A stretch of DNA of 64,000 nucleotides from Streptomyces goshikiensis (GTDB taxonomy: Bacteria > Actinomycetota > Actinomycetes > Streptomycetales > Streptomycetaceae): assembly GCF_014650555.1 (NCBI RefSeq), contig NZ_BMVE01000013.1:62001-126000 (forward strand). Direction: 5' to 3'. Numbering within the stretch: the first letter of the stretch is position 1; every line of letters starts with the position of its first letter. The notes under the pieces are model-generated. The model was not told the DNA's origin, did not search any database, and worked only from the letters and a program-made list of their open reading frames with translations. The position numbers and the translations under genes are program-made. Positions 16,918 through 25,016 of the stretch are shown one piece after another.

Positions 16918-18300
16918 TTGAGCAGTTCCGCACCGCAGGAGACCGGCCGGCAGCGTCTGTGGTCGGTGGACGAGCACCTCGCGGACGTCCTCGCCGCGAT
17001 CCGGCCGCTGGAGCCCATCGAGCTCCAGCTGCTCGACGCCCAGGGCTGTGTCCTGGTCGAGGACGTCACCGTGCCCGTCGCCCTTCCGCCCTTCGACAAC
17101 AGCTCGATGGACGGGTACGCCGTCCGCGTGGCCGACGTCCAGGGCGCGAGCGAGGAGTTCCCGGCGGTGCTGACGGTCATCGGGGACGTCGCGGCCGGCA
17201 GCGGCGAGCTGCCCACCGTCGGACCCGGCCAGAGTGCCCGGATCATGACCGGCGCCCCGCTGCCGCCCGGCGCGGAAGCCGTCGTACCGGTGGAGTGGAC
17301 CGACGGCGGCACCGGGGGCGGCGCCGCCTCCGGGATGACCCCGGCCAGCGCCGCGCCCGAGGGCGCCGCCGGAGAGGTACGGGTGCACCGCGCGGCCGAG
17401 GCCCGGGCGCACGTCCGTGCGCGCGGGAGCGACGTACAGGCCGGGGACCTCGCCCTGGCGGCGGGCACGGTGCTCGGGCCGCCGCAGATCGCGCTGCTGG
17501 CCGCCATCGGGCGGGGCACCGTACGGGTGCGGCCGCGGCCGCGGGTGGTCGTGCTGTCCACCGGCAGCGAGCTGGTCCAGCCGGGCGAACCGCTGGCGGC
17601 CGGGACGATCTACGACTCCAACAGCTTCGCGCTCGCCGCGGCCGCCCGGGACGCCGGGGCCATCGCCTACCGGGTCGGCGCGGTCTCGGACGACGCGGAC
17701 ACGCTGCGCGCCACCATCGAGGACCAGCTGATCCGGGCGGACCTGCTGGTCACCACGGGCGGGGTCAGCGTCGGGGCGTACGACGTGGTCAAGGAGGCCC
17801 TGACCTCCGTCGGCGGGTCGGGCGGCTCAGGTGCTTCCGGTGGCTCCGGCGGCTCCGGCGGCTCCGGCGAGGAGGACGTCCAGGGCGGCGGGGTGGACTT
17901 CCGCAAGCTCGCCATGCAGCCCGGCAAGCCGCAGGGCTTCGGCTCCATCGGCCCCGACCACACGCCGCTGCTGGCGCTCCCCGGCAACCCGGTGTCCTCG
18001 TACGTCTCCTTCGAGCTGTTCGTGCGTCCCGCGATCCGGGCGCTGATGGGCCTGACCGACGTGAACCGGCCCAGCGTGCGCGCGGAGCTGAAGGCGGACA
18101 AGGCGCTGGGCTCCCCGGCGGGTCGGCGCCAGTTCCTGCGCGGGAAGTACGACGCGGGCAGCGGCACGGTCAGCCCGGTCGGCGGATCGGGCTCGCACCT
18201 GATCGCCGCGCTGGCGCACGCCGATTCGCTCATGGTCGTACCGGAGGACGTCACTTCGGTGGAACCGGGCGCCGAGCTGGAAGTCATCCTGCTCGGCTGA
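16918..18300 (+). CDS. moeA: MoeA/gephyrin-like molybdopterin molybdotransferase (probable Glp)
   Basis: 460 residues, start TTG with GGAGGAG ten bases upstream. Domains follow MoeA order: N-terminal linker/domain (LPPFDNSSMDGYAVR), a middle domain, the MoCF-binding domain (VVVLSTGSELVQPG ... LLVTTGGVSVGAYD), then LALPGNPVSSYVSFELFV and the small C-terminal beta domain. The enzyme inserts molybdate into adenylated molybdopterin. In Corynebacterium the copy at this conserved position (Glp) works in cell division with the membrane receptor GlpR, whose homologue SepX is encoded four genes downstream here. An unusual Gly/Ser-rich insert lies in the MoCF-binding domain. Confidence 0.88.
   Translation: MSSSAPQETGRQRLWSVDEHLADVLAAIRPLEPIELQLLDAQGCVLVEDVTVPVALPPFDNSSMDGYAVRVADVQGASEEFPAVLTVIGDVAAGSGELPTVGPGQSARIMTGAPLPPGAEAVVPVEWTDGGTGGGAASGMTPASAAPEGAAGEVRVHRAAEARAHVRARGSDVQAGDLALAAGTVLGPPQIALLAAIGRGTVRVRPRPRVVVLSTGSELVQPGEPLAAGTIYDSNSFALAAAARDAGAIAYRVGAVSDDADTLRATIEDQLIRADLLVTTGGVSVGAYDVVKEALTSVGGSGGSGASGGSGGSGGSGEEDVQGGGVDFRKLAMQPGKPQGFGSIGPDHTPLLALPGNPVSSYVSFELFVRPAIRALMGLTDVNRPSVRAELKADKALGSPAGRRQFLRGKYDAGSGTVSPVGGSGSHLIAALAHADSLMVVPEDVTSVEPGAELEVILLG
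17812..17895 (+). repeat. Gly-Ser-coding insert in moeA
   Basis: GGCTCCGG(C/T) units encode GGSGGSGASGGSGGSGGSG, followed by an acidic stretch. The insert follows the GVSVGAYD motif of the MoCF-binding domain, near the substrate site in the family structure. Confidence 0.7.
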
Positions 18301-18373
18301 GACCCCGTCGGTGCGGGTAGCGTGTTGCACCACACAGGCCCTTGCGGGGCCCGGAGCGGGAGCGGCACCACTT

Positions 18374-18853
18374 ATGAGCACGCACAGCAGGCTGACGCAC
18401 ATCGACGAGGCCGGGGCGGCCCGGATGGTCGACGTCTCGGCGAAGGACGTCACCACCCGTACGGCGCGGGCCAGCGGGCGCGTCCTCGTCTCCCCCCGGG
18501 TGATCGAGCTGCTGCGGGGCGAGGGCGTACCGAAGGGCGATGCCCTCGCCACCGCGCGGATCGCCGGGATCATGGGGGCGAAGAAGACCCCCGACCTGAT
18601 CCCGCTCTGCCACCCGCTGGCGGTCTCCGGCGTGAAGGTGGACCTCTCGGTCGCCGACGACGCCGTGGAGATCCTGGCCACCGTCAAGACGACCGACCGC
18701 ACGGGCGTCGAGATGGAGGCGCTGACGGCCGTCGCCGTCGCCGGACTGACGGTGATCGACATGGTCAAGGCCGTCGACAAGGGCGCCGTCATCACGGACG
18801 TCCGGGTGGAGGAGAAGACCGGCGGCAAGTCCGGCGACTGGAGCCGCGCGTGA
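18374..18853 (+). CDS. moaC: cyclic pyranopterin monophosphate synthase MoaC
   Basis: 159 residues, normal family length. Conserved MoaC motifs include MVDVSAKDVTTRTA, IMGAKKTPDLIPLCHPL, GVEMEALTAV and VIDMVKAVDKGA. It converts 3',8-cyclo-7,8-dihydro-GTP to cPMP in the first step pair of molybdenum cofactor synthesis. It lies 73 bp after moeA. A TAGCGT at about 18318 could serve as an extra promoter. The stop overlaps the GTG start of mogA. Confidence 0.94.
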   Translation: MSTHSRLTHIDEAGAARMVDVSAKDVTTRTARASGRVLVSPRVIELLRGEGVPKGDALATARIAGIMGAKKTPDLIPLCHPLAVSGVKVDLSVADDAVEILATVKTTDRTGVEMEALTAVAVAGLTVIDMVKAVDKGAVITDVRVEEKTGGKSGDWSRA

Positions 18854-19443
18854 ACCCCCCGCGCGGCGGCGAGGCACACAGCCACAGCCACAGTCACGGC
18901 CACGCTCCCGCCCCTGTGACCGACGCCGCCGCCGGCCCGTCGCCGCGCGGGCTGGTGGTCACCGCCTCCAACCGGGCCTCGCAGGGCGTGTATGCCGACA
19001 AGGGCGGACCGCTGCTCGCCGCGGCCCTGGAGGAGCTCGGCTTCGCGGTGGACGGCCCGCGGGTCGTCCCCGACGGGGACCCCGTCGAGCAGGCGCTGCG
19101 CGAGGGCGTGGCCGCCGGGTACGACGTCATCCTCACCACCGGGGGCACCGGCATCTCGCCGACCGACCGGACCCCGGACGCCACCGCGCGGGTGCTGGAC
19201 TACGAGGTCCCGGGCATCCCGCAGGCCATCCGGGCCGAGGGCCTGGCGAAGGTGCCGGCGGCGGCGCTCTCCCGGGGCCTCGCCGGAGTGGCCGGGCGCA
19301 CCCTGATCGTGAACCTCCCGGGTTCGACGGGCGGCGTCCGCGACGGCCTCGCCGTCCTGGCCCGGATCCTGCCGCACGCCGTGGACCAGCTCCGGGGCGG
19401 AGACCATCCCAGACCGGCCGGAGCCACCGGGAGCGAGAGCTGA
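18850..19443 (+). CDS. mogA: MogA/MoaB-type molybdenum cofactor protein with His-rich N terminus
   Basis: 197 residues; the GTG overlaps the moaC stop (GTGA). After about 35 residues comes a MoCF domain: GLVVTASNRASQGVYADKGGP, VILTTGGTGISPTDRTPDAT, GRTLIVNLPGSTGGVRD. The domain binds molybdopterin and adenylates it before MoeA acts. The N terminus holds an unusual metal-binding-like run (HSHSHSHGH, residues 10-18). MogA and MoaB are hard to separate by sequence alone. Confidence 0.9.
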   Translation: MNPPRGGEAHSHSHSHGHAPAPVTDAAAGPSPRGLVVTASNRASQGVYADKGGPLLAAALEELGFAVDGPRVVPDGDPVEQALREGVAAGYDVILTTGGTGISPTDRTPDATARVLDYEVPGIPQAIRAEGLAKVPAAALSRGLAGVAGRTLIVNLPGSTGGVRDGLAVLARILPHAVDQLRGGDHPRPAGATGSES

Positions 19444-20063
19444 ACGGTCCCTCCTGGCCGGTGGTGCTGGTGGACGGCGATGTCACGCTCCGGCCGATAA
19501 GACTGCGGGACCAGCGCGCCTGGCGCGAGGTCAACCGCCGCAACCGCGAATGGCTGCGGCCGTGGGAGGCCACGATCCCGCCGCCCGCGCCGTGGGGGCC
19601 GGTGGTCCAGCGGCCCACGTACCGTCAGATGGTGCGCCATCTGCGGGCGGAGGCGAACGCGGGCCGCATGCTGCCGTTCGTCATCGAGTACGAGGGCCGG
19701 CTGGTCGGGCAGCTGACGGTCGCCGGGATCACCTGGGGCTCTATGTGCGCGGGTCACGTCGGGTACTGGGTGGACCGCGAGGTCGCGGGGCGGGGCGTGA
19801 TGCCGACGGCGGTCGCGATGGCCGTGGACCACTGCTTCGCGAAGGTCGGCCTGCACCGGATCGAGGTGTGCATCCGCCCGGAGAACGGGCCGAGCCGCCG
19901 GGTCGTGGAGAAGCTCGGCTTCCGCGAGGAGGGGATGCGCCCGCGCTACCTCCACATCGACGGCGCGTGGCGCGACCACCTCGTCTTCGCCCTCACGGCG
20001 GAGGAGGTCCCGGAGGGGCTGCTGCGCCGCTGGCGGCGGGCCAATCCGGGGCTGAATCGCTAA
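19440..20063 (+). CDS. GNAT N-acetyltransferase, RimJ/RimL-like
   Basis: About 207 residues. The GNAT fold is shown by DVTLRPIRLRDQRAW at the start, VGYWVDREVAGRGVMPTAV (acetyl-CoA binding, VxxxxxGRG), and ENGPSRRVVEKLGFREEG (motif B). Its family resembles RimJ/RimL acetyltransferases of protein N termini; the target is unknown. The start is ambiguous. GTG at 19461 has no ribosome site. A CTG at 19440 overlaps the mogA stop (CTGA) and has GGGAG 6 nt upstream, giving an N terminus like NGPSWPVVLVDGD. I use the CTG. Confidence 0.85.
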   Translation: MNGPSWPVVLVDGDVTLRPIRLRDQRAWREVNRRNREWLRPWEATIPPPAPWGPVVQRPTYRQMVRHLRAEANAGRMLPFVIEYEGRLVGQLTVAGITWGSMCAGHVGYWVDREVAGRGVMPTAVAMAVDHCFAKVGLHRIEVCIRPENGPSRRVVEKLGFREEGMRPRYLHIDGAWRDHLVFALTAEEVPEGLLRRWRRANPGLNR

Positions 20064-20188
20064 TGCGTTCGAATTAGAACCGGAATCGTCCATAACCTGA
20101 TCCGAAGAATCACAAAAAAAGTCCGTGATATCAGCCTGATCGTGCGACACACCGGCTCAATTGGCGGATCCGCTCGGCCGCGCCCCTC

Positions 20189-20194
20189 TACGGT
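20189..20194 (+). promoter_or_regulatory. -10 box TACGGT of a predicted leaderless sepX promoter
   Basis: TACGGT plus 6 nt (GTGAGG) places the transcription start at GTG 20201. It suggests sepX has its own promoter besides read-through from the mo genes; 137 bp separate it from the acetyltransferase gene. Confidence 0.45.
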
Positions 20195-20200
20195 GTGAGG

Positions 20201-21256
20201 GTGAGCAGCAGCGGCCTCATCTACGCAGTCATTGTCGGGGCCTGGGCCGCCTACTTGGTGCCCATGTGGCTCCGGAGGCAGGACGAGCTGAACGAAGCCC
20301 GTCCGACGGAACGCTTCTCCACCGCCATTCGGCTGCTTTCCGGCCGGGCGGGAATGGAGCGCCGTTACGCCAAGGGGCTGCGGGAGCGCGGTGACCAGGA
20401 GGCGGAGGCCCGGCCCGAAGCGGACCCGGACGCGACGACGGAAACGGTGAATTCCGTGGACGCCGACGCCCGGGTCCTCGGCGTGCCCCCGACCAGGGCG
20501 GAACCCCGCTCGGCCGCGGCCGAGCGGGTGGAACGGGCGGAGCGGGCCCGGCGCGAACAGCGCCTCCAGGTGCTGGCGCGACGCCGGCGCACCACGGCGC
20601 TCCTCTTCCTCGTCTTCACCCTCGGAGCCGTCGTCGCGGCCGTCGGCGGGCTCGGCTTCCTGTGGGCCCCGGCGGTGCCTGCGGTCCTGCTGAGCGCGTA
20701 CATCGTCCACCTGCGGGTCCAGGAGCGGCGGCGCTACGAGTTCACGATGGACCGGCGCCGTGCCGAGGCGGCCGCCCGGCAGCTGCGGGAGAGCCGCGGC
20801 CCGCGCCGGCGCCACCCCGAGGACGCCCCCGCCGAGGGCGCCGAACCGGACCCCGCGCCACCGGTCTCCCCCCAGGAGGCCGGGCGGCGCGCGCTGGTCG
20901 AGCAGACCGACCACGCCGAGTGGGTGGACCAGCAGCGGGAACGCGAACGCGGCCCGGCCCGCGGTGACAGCTGGGAGCCGGTCCCGGTCCCGCTGCCCAC
21001 GTACGTGACGGCCCCGGTCGCCCCCCGCGCCACCGGCCCGGCCGCCCCGGACGGGTGGAGCTCCGCCCGCTCCAGCACGGCGGAGCCCACGGAGCCCCGG
21101 CTGCGCGCCCAGCCCCACGTCCCGGCCCCCGCGAAGCCGGACTCCGCGGTGGACGCCAAGCAGTCCCCGCCGCGCCCGCGCGGCCGCGACCGGGGCCGTA
21201 CGCCCCTGTTCGACCAGTACGAGGGCGAGGACCGCCCGCGCGCCGCGAACGAGTGA
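20201..21256 (+). CDS. sepX: SepX/GlpR-like cell-division membrane protein
   Basis: 351 residues. An N-terminal hydrophobic segment (GLIYAVIVGAWAAYLVPMWL, residues 4-24) is followed by a conserved RRQDELNEARPTERFS stretch. Then comes a long charged linker, a two-helix membrane hairpin (about 129-171) and a disordered Pro/Arg-rich C terminus. This order and sequence match SepX, a Streptomyces membrane protein needed for septation and sporulation, whose Corynebacterium relative GlpR binds the gephyrin-like Glp (MoeA). The synteny with galU, moeA, moaC and mogA supports the call. GTG 20195 is an alternative start two codons upstream. Confidence 0.82.
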   Translation: MSSSGLIYAVIVGAWAAYLVPMWLRRQDELNEARPTERFSTAIRLLSGRAGMERRYAKGLRERGDQEAEARPEADPDATTETVNSVDADARVLGVPPTRAEPRSAAAERVERAERARREQRLQVLARRRRTTALLFLVFTLGAVVAAVGGLGFLWAPAVPAVLLSAYIVHLRVQERRRYEFTMDRRRAEAAARQLRESRGPRRRHPEDAPAEGAEPDPAPPVSPQEAGRRALVEQTDHAEWVDQQRERERGPARGDSWEPVPVPLPTYVTAPVAPRATGPAAPDGWSSARSSTAEPTEPRLRAQPHVPAPAKPDSAVDAKQSPPRPRGRDRGRTPLFDQYEGEDRPRAANE

Positions 21257-21334
21257 TCGGTGACCTGCGCGGACGCTCCCCGATACCGGTTTTGGAGCAC
21301 CAGCGCGGGGATGCTAATGTTTCACACGTCGCAA

Positions 21335-21408
21335 GGGCCTGTGGCGCAGTCTGGTAGCGCACCTCGTTCGCATCGAGGGGGTCTGGGGTTCAAATCCCCA
21401 CAGGTCCA
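21335..21408 (+). tRNA. tRNA-Ala (anticodon CGC)
   Basis: All four arms fold: acceptor GGGCCTG/CAGGTCC with the G3-U70 pair that identifies alanine tRNA, D-stem GCGC/GCGC, anticodon stem CCTCG/CGAGG with loop TTCGCAT (anticodon CGC), and T-stem TGGGG/CCCCA with TTCAAAT. CCA is not encoded. Confidence 0.95.
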
Positions 21409-21445
21409 CAAACGACAGTTCGCGAGTAGCTCTCGGGAACGTCAT

Positions 21446-21481
21446 GAGATCCCGTCCGGTCGTAAGACCGGGCGGGATCTC
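21446..21481 (+). terminator. terminator hairpin after tRNA-Ala
   Basis: A 16-bp stem (GAGATCCCGTCCGGTC / GACCGGGCGGGATCTC, one G-U pair) closed by a GTAA tetraloop, 38 bp past the tRNA. Confidence 0.8.
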
Positions 21482-21585
21482 GGCATTTGCGGAGGCGTTC
21501 GCGGCGGTCGGCCGGCCGGCCCGCCCGGAACGGGTCCGGCCCGCGCCCTGGGGGGGGGCAGGGGCGGGCCGGGGGTGGGGCGGGG

Positions 21586-23094
21586 TCAGGCGCGGAGGGC
21601 GGCCATCCAGGCCTCGATCTCGTCCGCCTGGCGGGGGAGGGACGCCGAGAGGTTCTCGTTGCCGTCCTCGGTGACGAGGATGTCGTCCTCGATGCGGACG
21701 CCGATGCCGCGGTACTCCTCGGGCACCGTCAGGTCGTCCTCCTGGAAGTACAGACCCGGCTCGACGGTCAGGCACATGCCCGCCTCCAGCGTGCCGTTGA
21801 CGTACAGCTCGGTGCGGGCCGCCGCGCAGTCGTGGACGTCCATGCCGAGCATGTGGCCGGTGCCGTGCATGGTCCAGCGGCGGTGCAGGCCGAGCTCCCA
21901 GACCTTCTCCAGGTCCATGTCGCCGAACAGGCCCCAGGAGACCAGCTTCTCGGCCAGCACGCGCTGTGCGGCGATGTGGAAGTCCCGGTACTCGGCGCCC
22001 GGCTTCACGGCCGCGATACCGGCCGACTGGGCCTCGTACACGGCGTCGTAGATCTTGCGCTGGAGCGGGGTGAAGCGGCCGTCGATCGGCACCGTGCGGG
22101 TGACGTCGGCGGTGTAGAGGTTGCGGGTCTCCACGCCGGCGTCGAGCAGGAGCAGCTCCCCGGAGCGGACCGCGCCGTCGTTGCGGACCCAGTGGATGGT
22201 GGTGGCGTGCGGGCCGGCGGCGGCGATCGTGCTGTAGCCGACCGCGTTGCCCTCGACGCGGGCGCGCAGGAAGAACGTGCCCTCGATGTAGCGCTCGCTG
22301 GTCGCCTCGGCCTTGTCGAGGACCTTGACGACGTCCTCGAAGCCGCGGGCGGTGGACTCGCAGGCGTAGCGCAGCTCGGCGATCTCGAACTCGTCCTTGA
22401 CGCGGCGCATCTCGGAGAGGAAGACGCGGAACTCCTCGTCGCTCTCCGCGGTCACCTTGTCGTTCAGGGCGGCCTCGATGCCGGCGTCGTAGCCGCGCAG
22501 CACGCGGACCCGGCCGGTGGCCTCCTTGAGGGCGGCGGCCAGCTCGCGGACGTCCGCGCAGGGCAGGCCGAGGAGCCGCTCGTTCTCGGTGAGGCTGTTG
22601 CGCCGGCCGTCCCACAGCTCGCCCTGGCCGGAGAGCCAGAACTCGCCGTTCTCGCGGTCGGACCGGGGCAGCAGGTACGCGGTGGCCAGGTGGCCGCCGT
22701 CCGCCGCGGGCTCCAGCACCAGGACGCCGTCCTGGGTCTGGTCACCCGTCAGGTACGCGTAGTCCGAGGACGGGCGGAAGGGGTAGTCCGTGTCGTTGGC
22801 CCGGATCTTCAGGTTGCCGGCGGGGATCACCAGGCGCTCGCCGGGGAAGCGGGCCGAGAGCTCGGAGCGGCGCCGGGCGGTGTGCGGGGCCTGCGCGATG
22901 GGCTCCAGGTCGTGGCGCTCGGTGTCGGCCCAGCCCTGCTTCATGTTCTCGGCCAGCGCGTCGCTCACGCCGCCCGTCAGACCGTTCTTCCGCTGCTCTA
23001 TGGCCTCGGTTGCGTCGGTCTGTTCGTCCTCGGTGGTCTCCGGGGTCTGGAGTTCCTGGCCGGGGTCCTGGATCTCGGACGTCGCCTGGGTCAC
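21586..23094 (-). CDS. pepP: aminopeptidase P family (Xaa-Pro aminopeptidase)
   Basis: 502 residues, cytoplasmic M24B metallopeptidase. The N-terminal creatinase-like domain spans about 75-240 (IPAGNLKIRANDTDYPFRPSSDYAYLTG). The catalytic pita-bread domain follows with the dinuclear metal ligands in LLLDAGVETRNLYTADVTRT, TMHGTGHMLGMDVHD, MCLTVEPGLYF and GIGVRIEDDILVT. It removes N-terminal residues preceding proline. A disordered Glu/Thr-rich extension of about 45 residues precedes the family start. AGGAGG lies before the GTG. Confidence 0.93.
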   Translation of the reverse strand: MTQATSEIQDPGQELQTPETTEDEQTDATEAIEQRKNGLTGGVSDALAENMKQGWADTERHDLEPIAQAPHTARRRSELSARFPGERLVIPAGNLKIRANDTDYPFRPSSDYAYLTGDQTQDGVLVLEPAADGGHLATAYLLPRSDRENGEFWLSGQGELWDGRRNSLTENERLLGLPCADVRELAAALKEATGRVRVLRGYDAGIEAALNDKVTAESDEEFRVFLSEMRRVKDEFEIAELRYACESTARGFEDVVKVLDKAEATSERYIEGTFFLRARVEGNAVGYSTIAAAGPHATTIHWVRNDGAVRSGELLLLDAGVETRNLYTADVTRTVPIDGRFTPLQRKIYDAVYEAQSAGIAAVKPGAEYRDFHIAAQRVLAEKLVSWGLFGDMDLEKVWELGLHRRWTMHGTGHMLGMDVHDCAAARTELYVNGTLEAGMCLTVEPGLYFQEDDLTVPEEYRGIGVRIEDDILVTEDGNENLSASLPRQADEIEAWMAALRA

Positions 23095-23759
23095 GACTGC
23101 CTCCTGAATCGAAATCGGTCACGACTGCCTCTGAACCGCGTGAGGCCGTTCGCCATCGTAGGGGCGGCCGGGGCGCCGGTTGATCTCTGCCCGTGAGATG
23201 GGCCGCCGCCGGTGGCCGGTGCTGCCGCGCGCGTTGTCCTGAACCGGGCGGGTGGGCGCGCCGCGGCGCCGCTCGAAGTGCCGCCCGCCTTATCGCGGCG
23301 GCGCGCGTTCCGTGTTCCCCGGTGTCCGGCGGGGCGCCCGCGCGCGCCGGGCGGGAGGAACGGTCGCGAACGCGAGCCTTGATCCCGTAAATAGACGTAT
23401 GGGGGGCGGATGTAAGAATTCGTGAGGGGAAATCGGATACTGATCAAATCATTCCGATACGGGTTGGCCGTAAAAGTGCTTGACTGTCGCGGGGGTTCAC
23501 GTATGTGACCTCGCCCCCGGGGGGTTCCGAGTGCCCGGGGGACCGCGATTGCCCTGTTCGGCCGCCCTTCGGGCCCGCATTCAGACTATTGACGCGGGTT
23601 GGCAACACCCCTAGGATCGAGCCGCTGTTGGGCAGCGGGGGCGCGGGCATCGGCACAGTCGGCAGAGGATCAATGGATTCCCGGCGTGTGGTGGGACTGG
23701 GTTTTCCGGCTCTGGTCGCCGGTATTTCCGGATAGCCATTTCGCACTGACGGGGGCATT
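23095..23759. other. 665-bp intergenic region, AT-richer than the rest, upstream of the biosynthetic cluster
   Basis: No frame looks coding. The part from 23390 to 23510 is markedly AT-rich for this genome. It holds an inverted repeat (23432-23458) and a TTGACT at 23480-23485 with a weak TATGTG-like -10 sixteen bases on. It probably carries the promoters and operators of the MFS-led operon, and the pepP promoter at its left end. Confidence 0.5.
23432..23458. repeat. inverted repeat, possible operator
   Basis: ATCGGA (23432-23437) and TCCGAT (23453-23458) are perfect inverted arms around an AT-rich centre that holds TGATCA. The left and right halves also read as near-direct repeats (CGGATAC / CCGATAC). 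It lies just upstream of a TTGACT -35-like box. Confidence 0.4.
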
Positions 23760-25016
23760 GTGTCCGAGGGTACGTCTGAGCCGAAGTCGGGGCTCGGGAC
23801 CTATTTTCGACTGCTCCGGGAACCGGGCGCCGCGGCGCTGGGATTCTGGGGGATGATCGGCCGATTCCCGATTGCCATGCGTTCCGTCGGCTGCCTCCTG
23901 CTGATCTCCGCTTCCACCGGATCCATGGCCGAGGCGGGAACCGTCGCGGCGGCCATGCTGATCGCCCAGGGCGTGGCCAGCCCGGTGCTCGGGCGCCTCG
24001 CCGACCGGCTCGGCCAGCGGCGGGTGCTCCTGACGGCCTGCCTGGCGCATGCGGTGGGCATGACGGCGCTGCTGGTGTCGATCGTGCTGGAGGCGCCGCT
24101 GTGGCTGATGACCGTCGCGGCGGTGGCCGCCGGGTGCACCTCGGTCTCCTTCACCTCGTTCATGCGGGCGCGGTGGGCGGCCATGGTGGACCAGGGGCTG
24201 CTGCGGGCGGCGTACGCCATGGAGTCCATGCTGGACGACACGATCTTCCTGGTCGGTCCGCTCCTGGTCACGGTGGCGGCATCCGCGGTGCACCCCGCCG
24301 CGGGCCTGGTCGCCTGCCTGGTCCTGACCACCGTCGGCTCGATCGCCGTCGCGCTGCACCGCAGGTCCGAGCCGGCTTCCGCGCCGGCGCCGGGCCGCGG
24401 CGCGGAGCGGGCGCTCGGGGTGCCCGGGGTCTGGATCCTGATGTTCGCCTACGCCGGGATGGGCTTCCAGTTCGGCGCGGTCGACGTCACGATGATCGCG
24501 TTCGCCCGGGAGGCCTCCGCGCCCGGGCTCGCGGGCGTGTTCATCTCGCTGATCGCGGTCGGCAGCCTGATCGCCGGCCTGGTCTACGGGTCGACGGACT
24601 GGCGCCTCTCACAAGCGCGGCTGCTCCCGGTCACCACCGGGCTGCTGACGCTCGGGGTGGTTCCGCTGGCCTTCGTGCGGTCCCCGCTGCTCATGTGCTT
24701 CCTCGCCGTCGTCGCGGGGATCGCGATCTCCCCGGCGCTGATCGCGGGCAGCACGCTGCTGGAGTCACTGGCTCCGAAGACCGCGCTGTCCGAGGCGTTC
24801 TCGTGGCTCACCAGCTGCGGCGCCCTCGGCATCGCCTCGGGTACGGCCGTGGGCGGCCAGCTGGCCGACCTGGGCAGTTCCGCGTGGGCGGCGTGGGCGG
24901 GGGTCGGCGGCGGGGCCGTCGCCCTGGTACTGAGCCTCGCGGGCCAGTCGGCCCTGCGCAGGAGCAGGCCGGTCTCCGAACCGGTCACCAAAAAAATGGC
25001 GGTACGAGAACAATGA
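23760..25016 (+). CDS. MFS transporter, first gene of the putative biosynthetic operon
   Basis: 418 residues, about twelve membrane helices, MFS motif A-like GRLADRLGQRR after TM2. Probably exports the product of the downstream enzymes. It is related to the MFS protein encoded at 8958-10280 (shared ARWAAMVDQ, DTIFLVGPLL and HPAAGLVA segments). The GTG is preceded by a G-run. Its stop overlaps the ATG of the next gene (ATGA), implying coupled translation. Confidence 0.85.
   Translation: MSEGTSEPKSGLGTYFRLLREPGAAALGFWGMIGRFPIAMRSVGCLLLISASTGSMAEAGTVAAAMLIAQGVASPVLGRLADRLGQRRVLLTACLAHAVGMTALLVSIVLEAPLWLMTVAAVAAGCTSVSFTSFMRARWAAMVDQGLLRAAYAMESMLDDTIFLVGPLLVTVAASAVHPAAGLVACLVLTTVGSIAVALHRRSEPASAPAPGRGAERALGVPGVWILMFAYAGMGFQFGAVDVTMIAFAREASAPGLAGVFISLIAVGSLIAGLVYGSTDWRLSQARLLPVTTGLLTLGVVPLAFVRSPLLMCFLAVVAGIAISPALIAGSTLLESLAPKTALSEAFSWLTSCGALGIASGTAVGGQLADLGSSAWAAWAGVGGGAVALVLSLAGQSALRRSRPVSEPVTKKMAVREQ

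Noticed and set aside
16011..18300. Reading galU and moeA as a fused gene
   Set aside because: A stop codon at 16911 and a fresh TTG start with its own ribosome site separate them; they are in different frames.
21335..23760. Integrated element at tRNA-Ala
   Set aside because: No integrase gene follows and I find no second copy of the tRNA 3' end to serve as attachment site.
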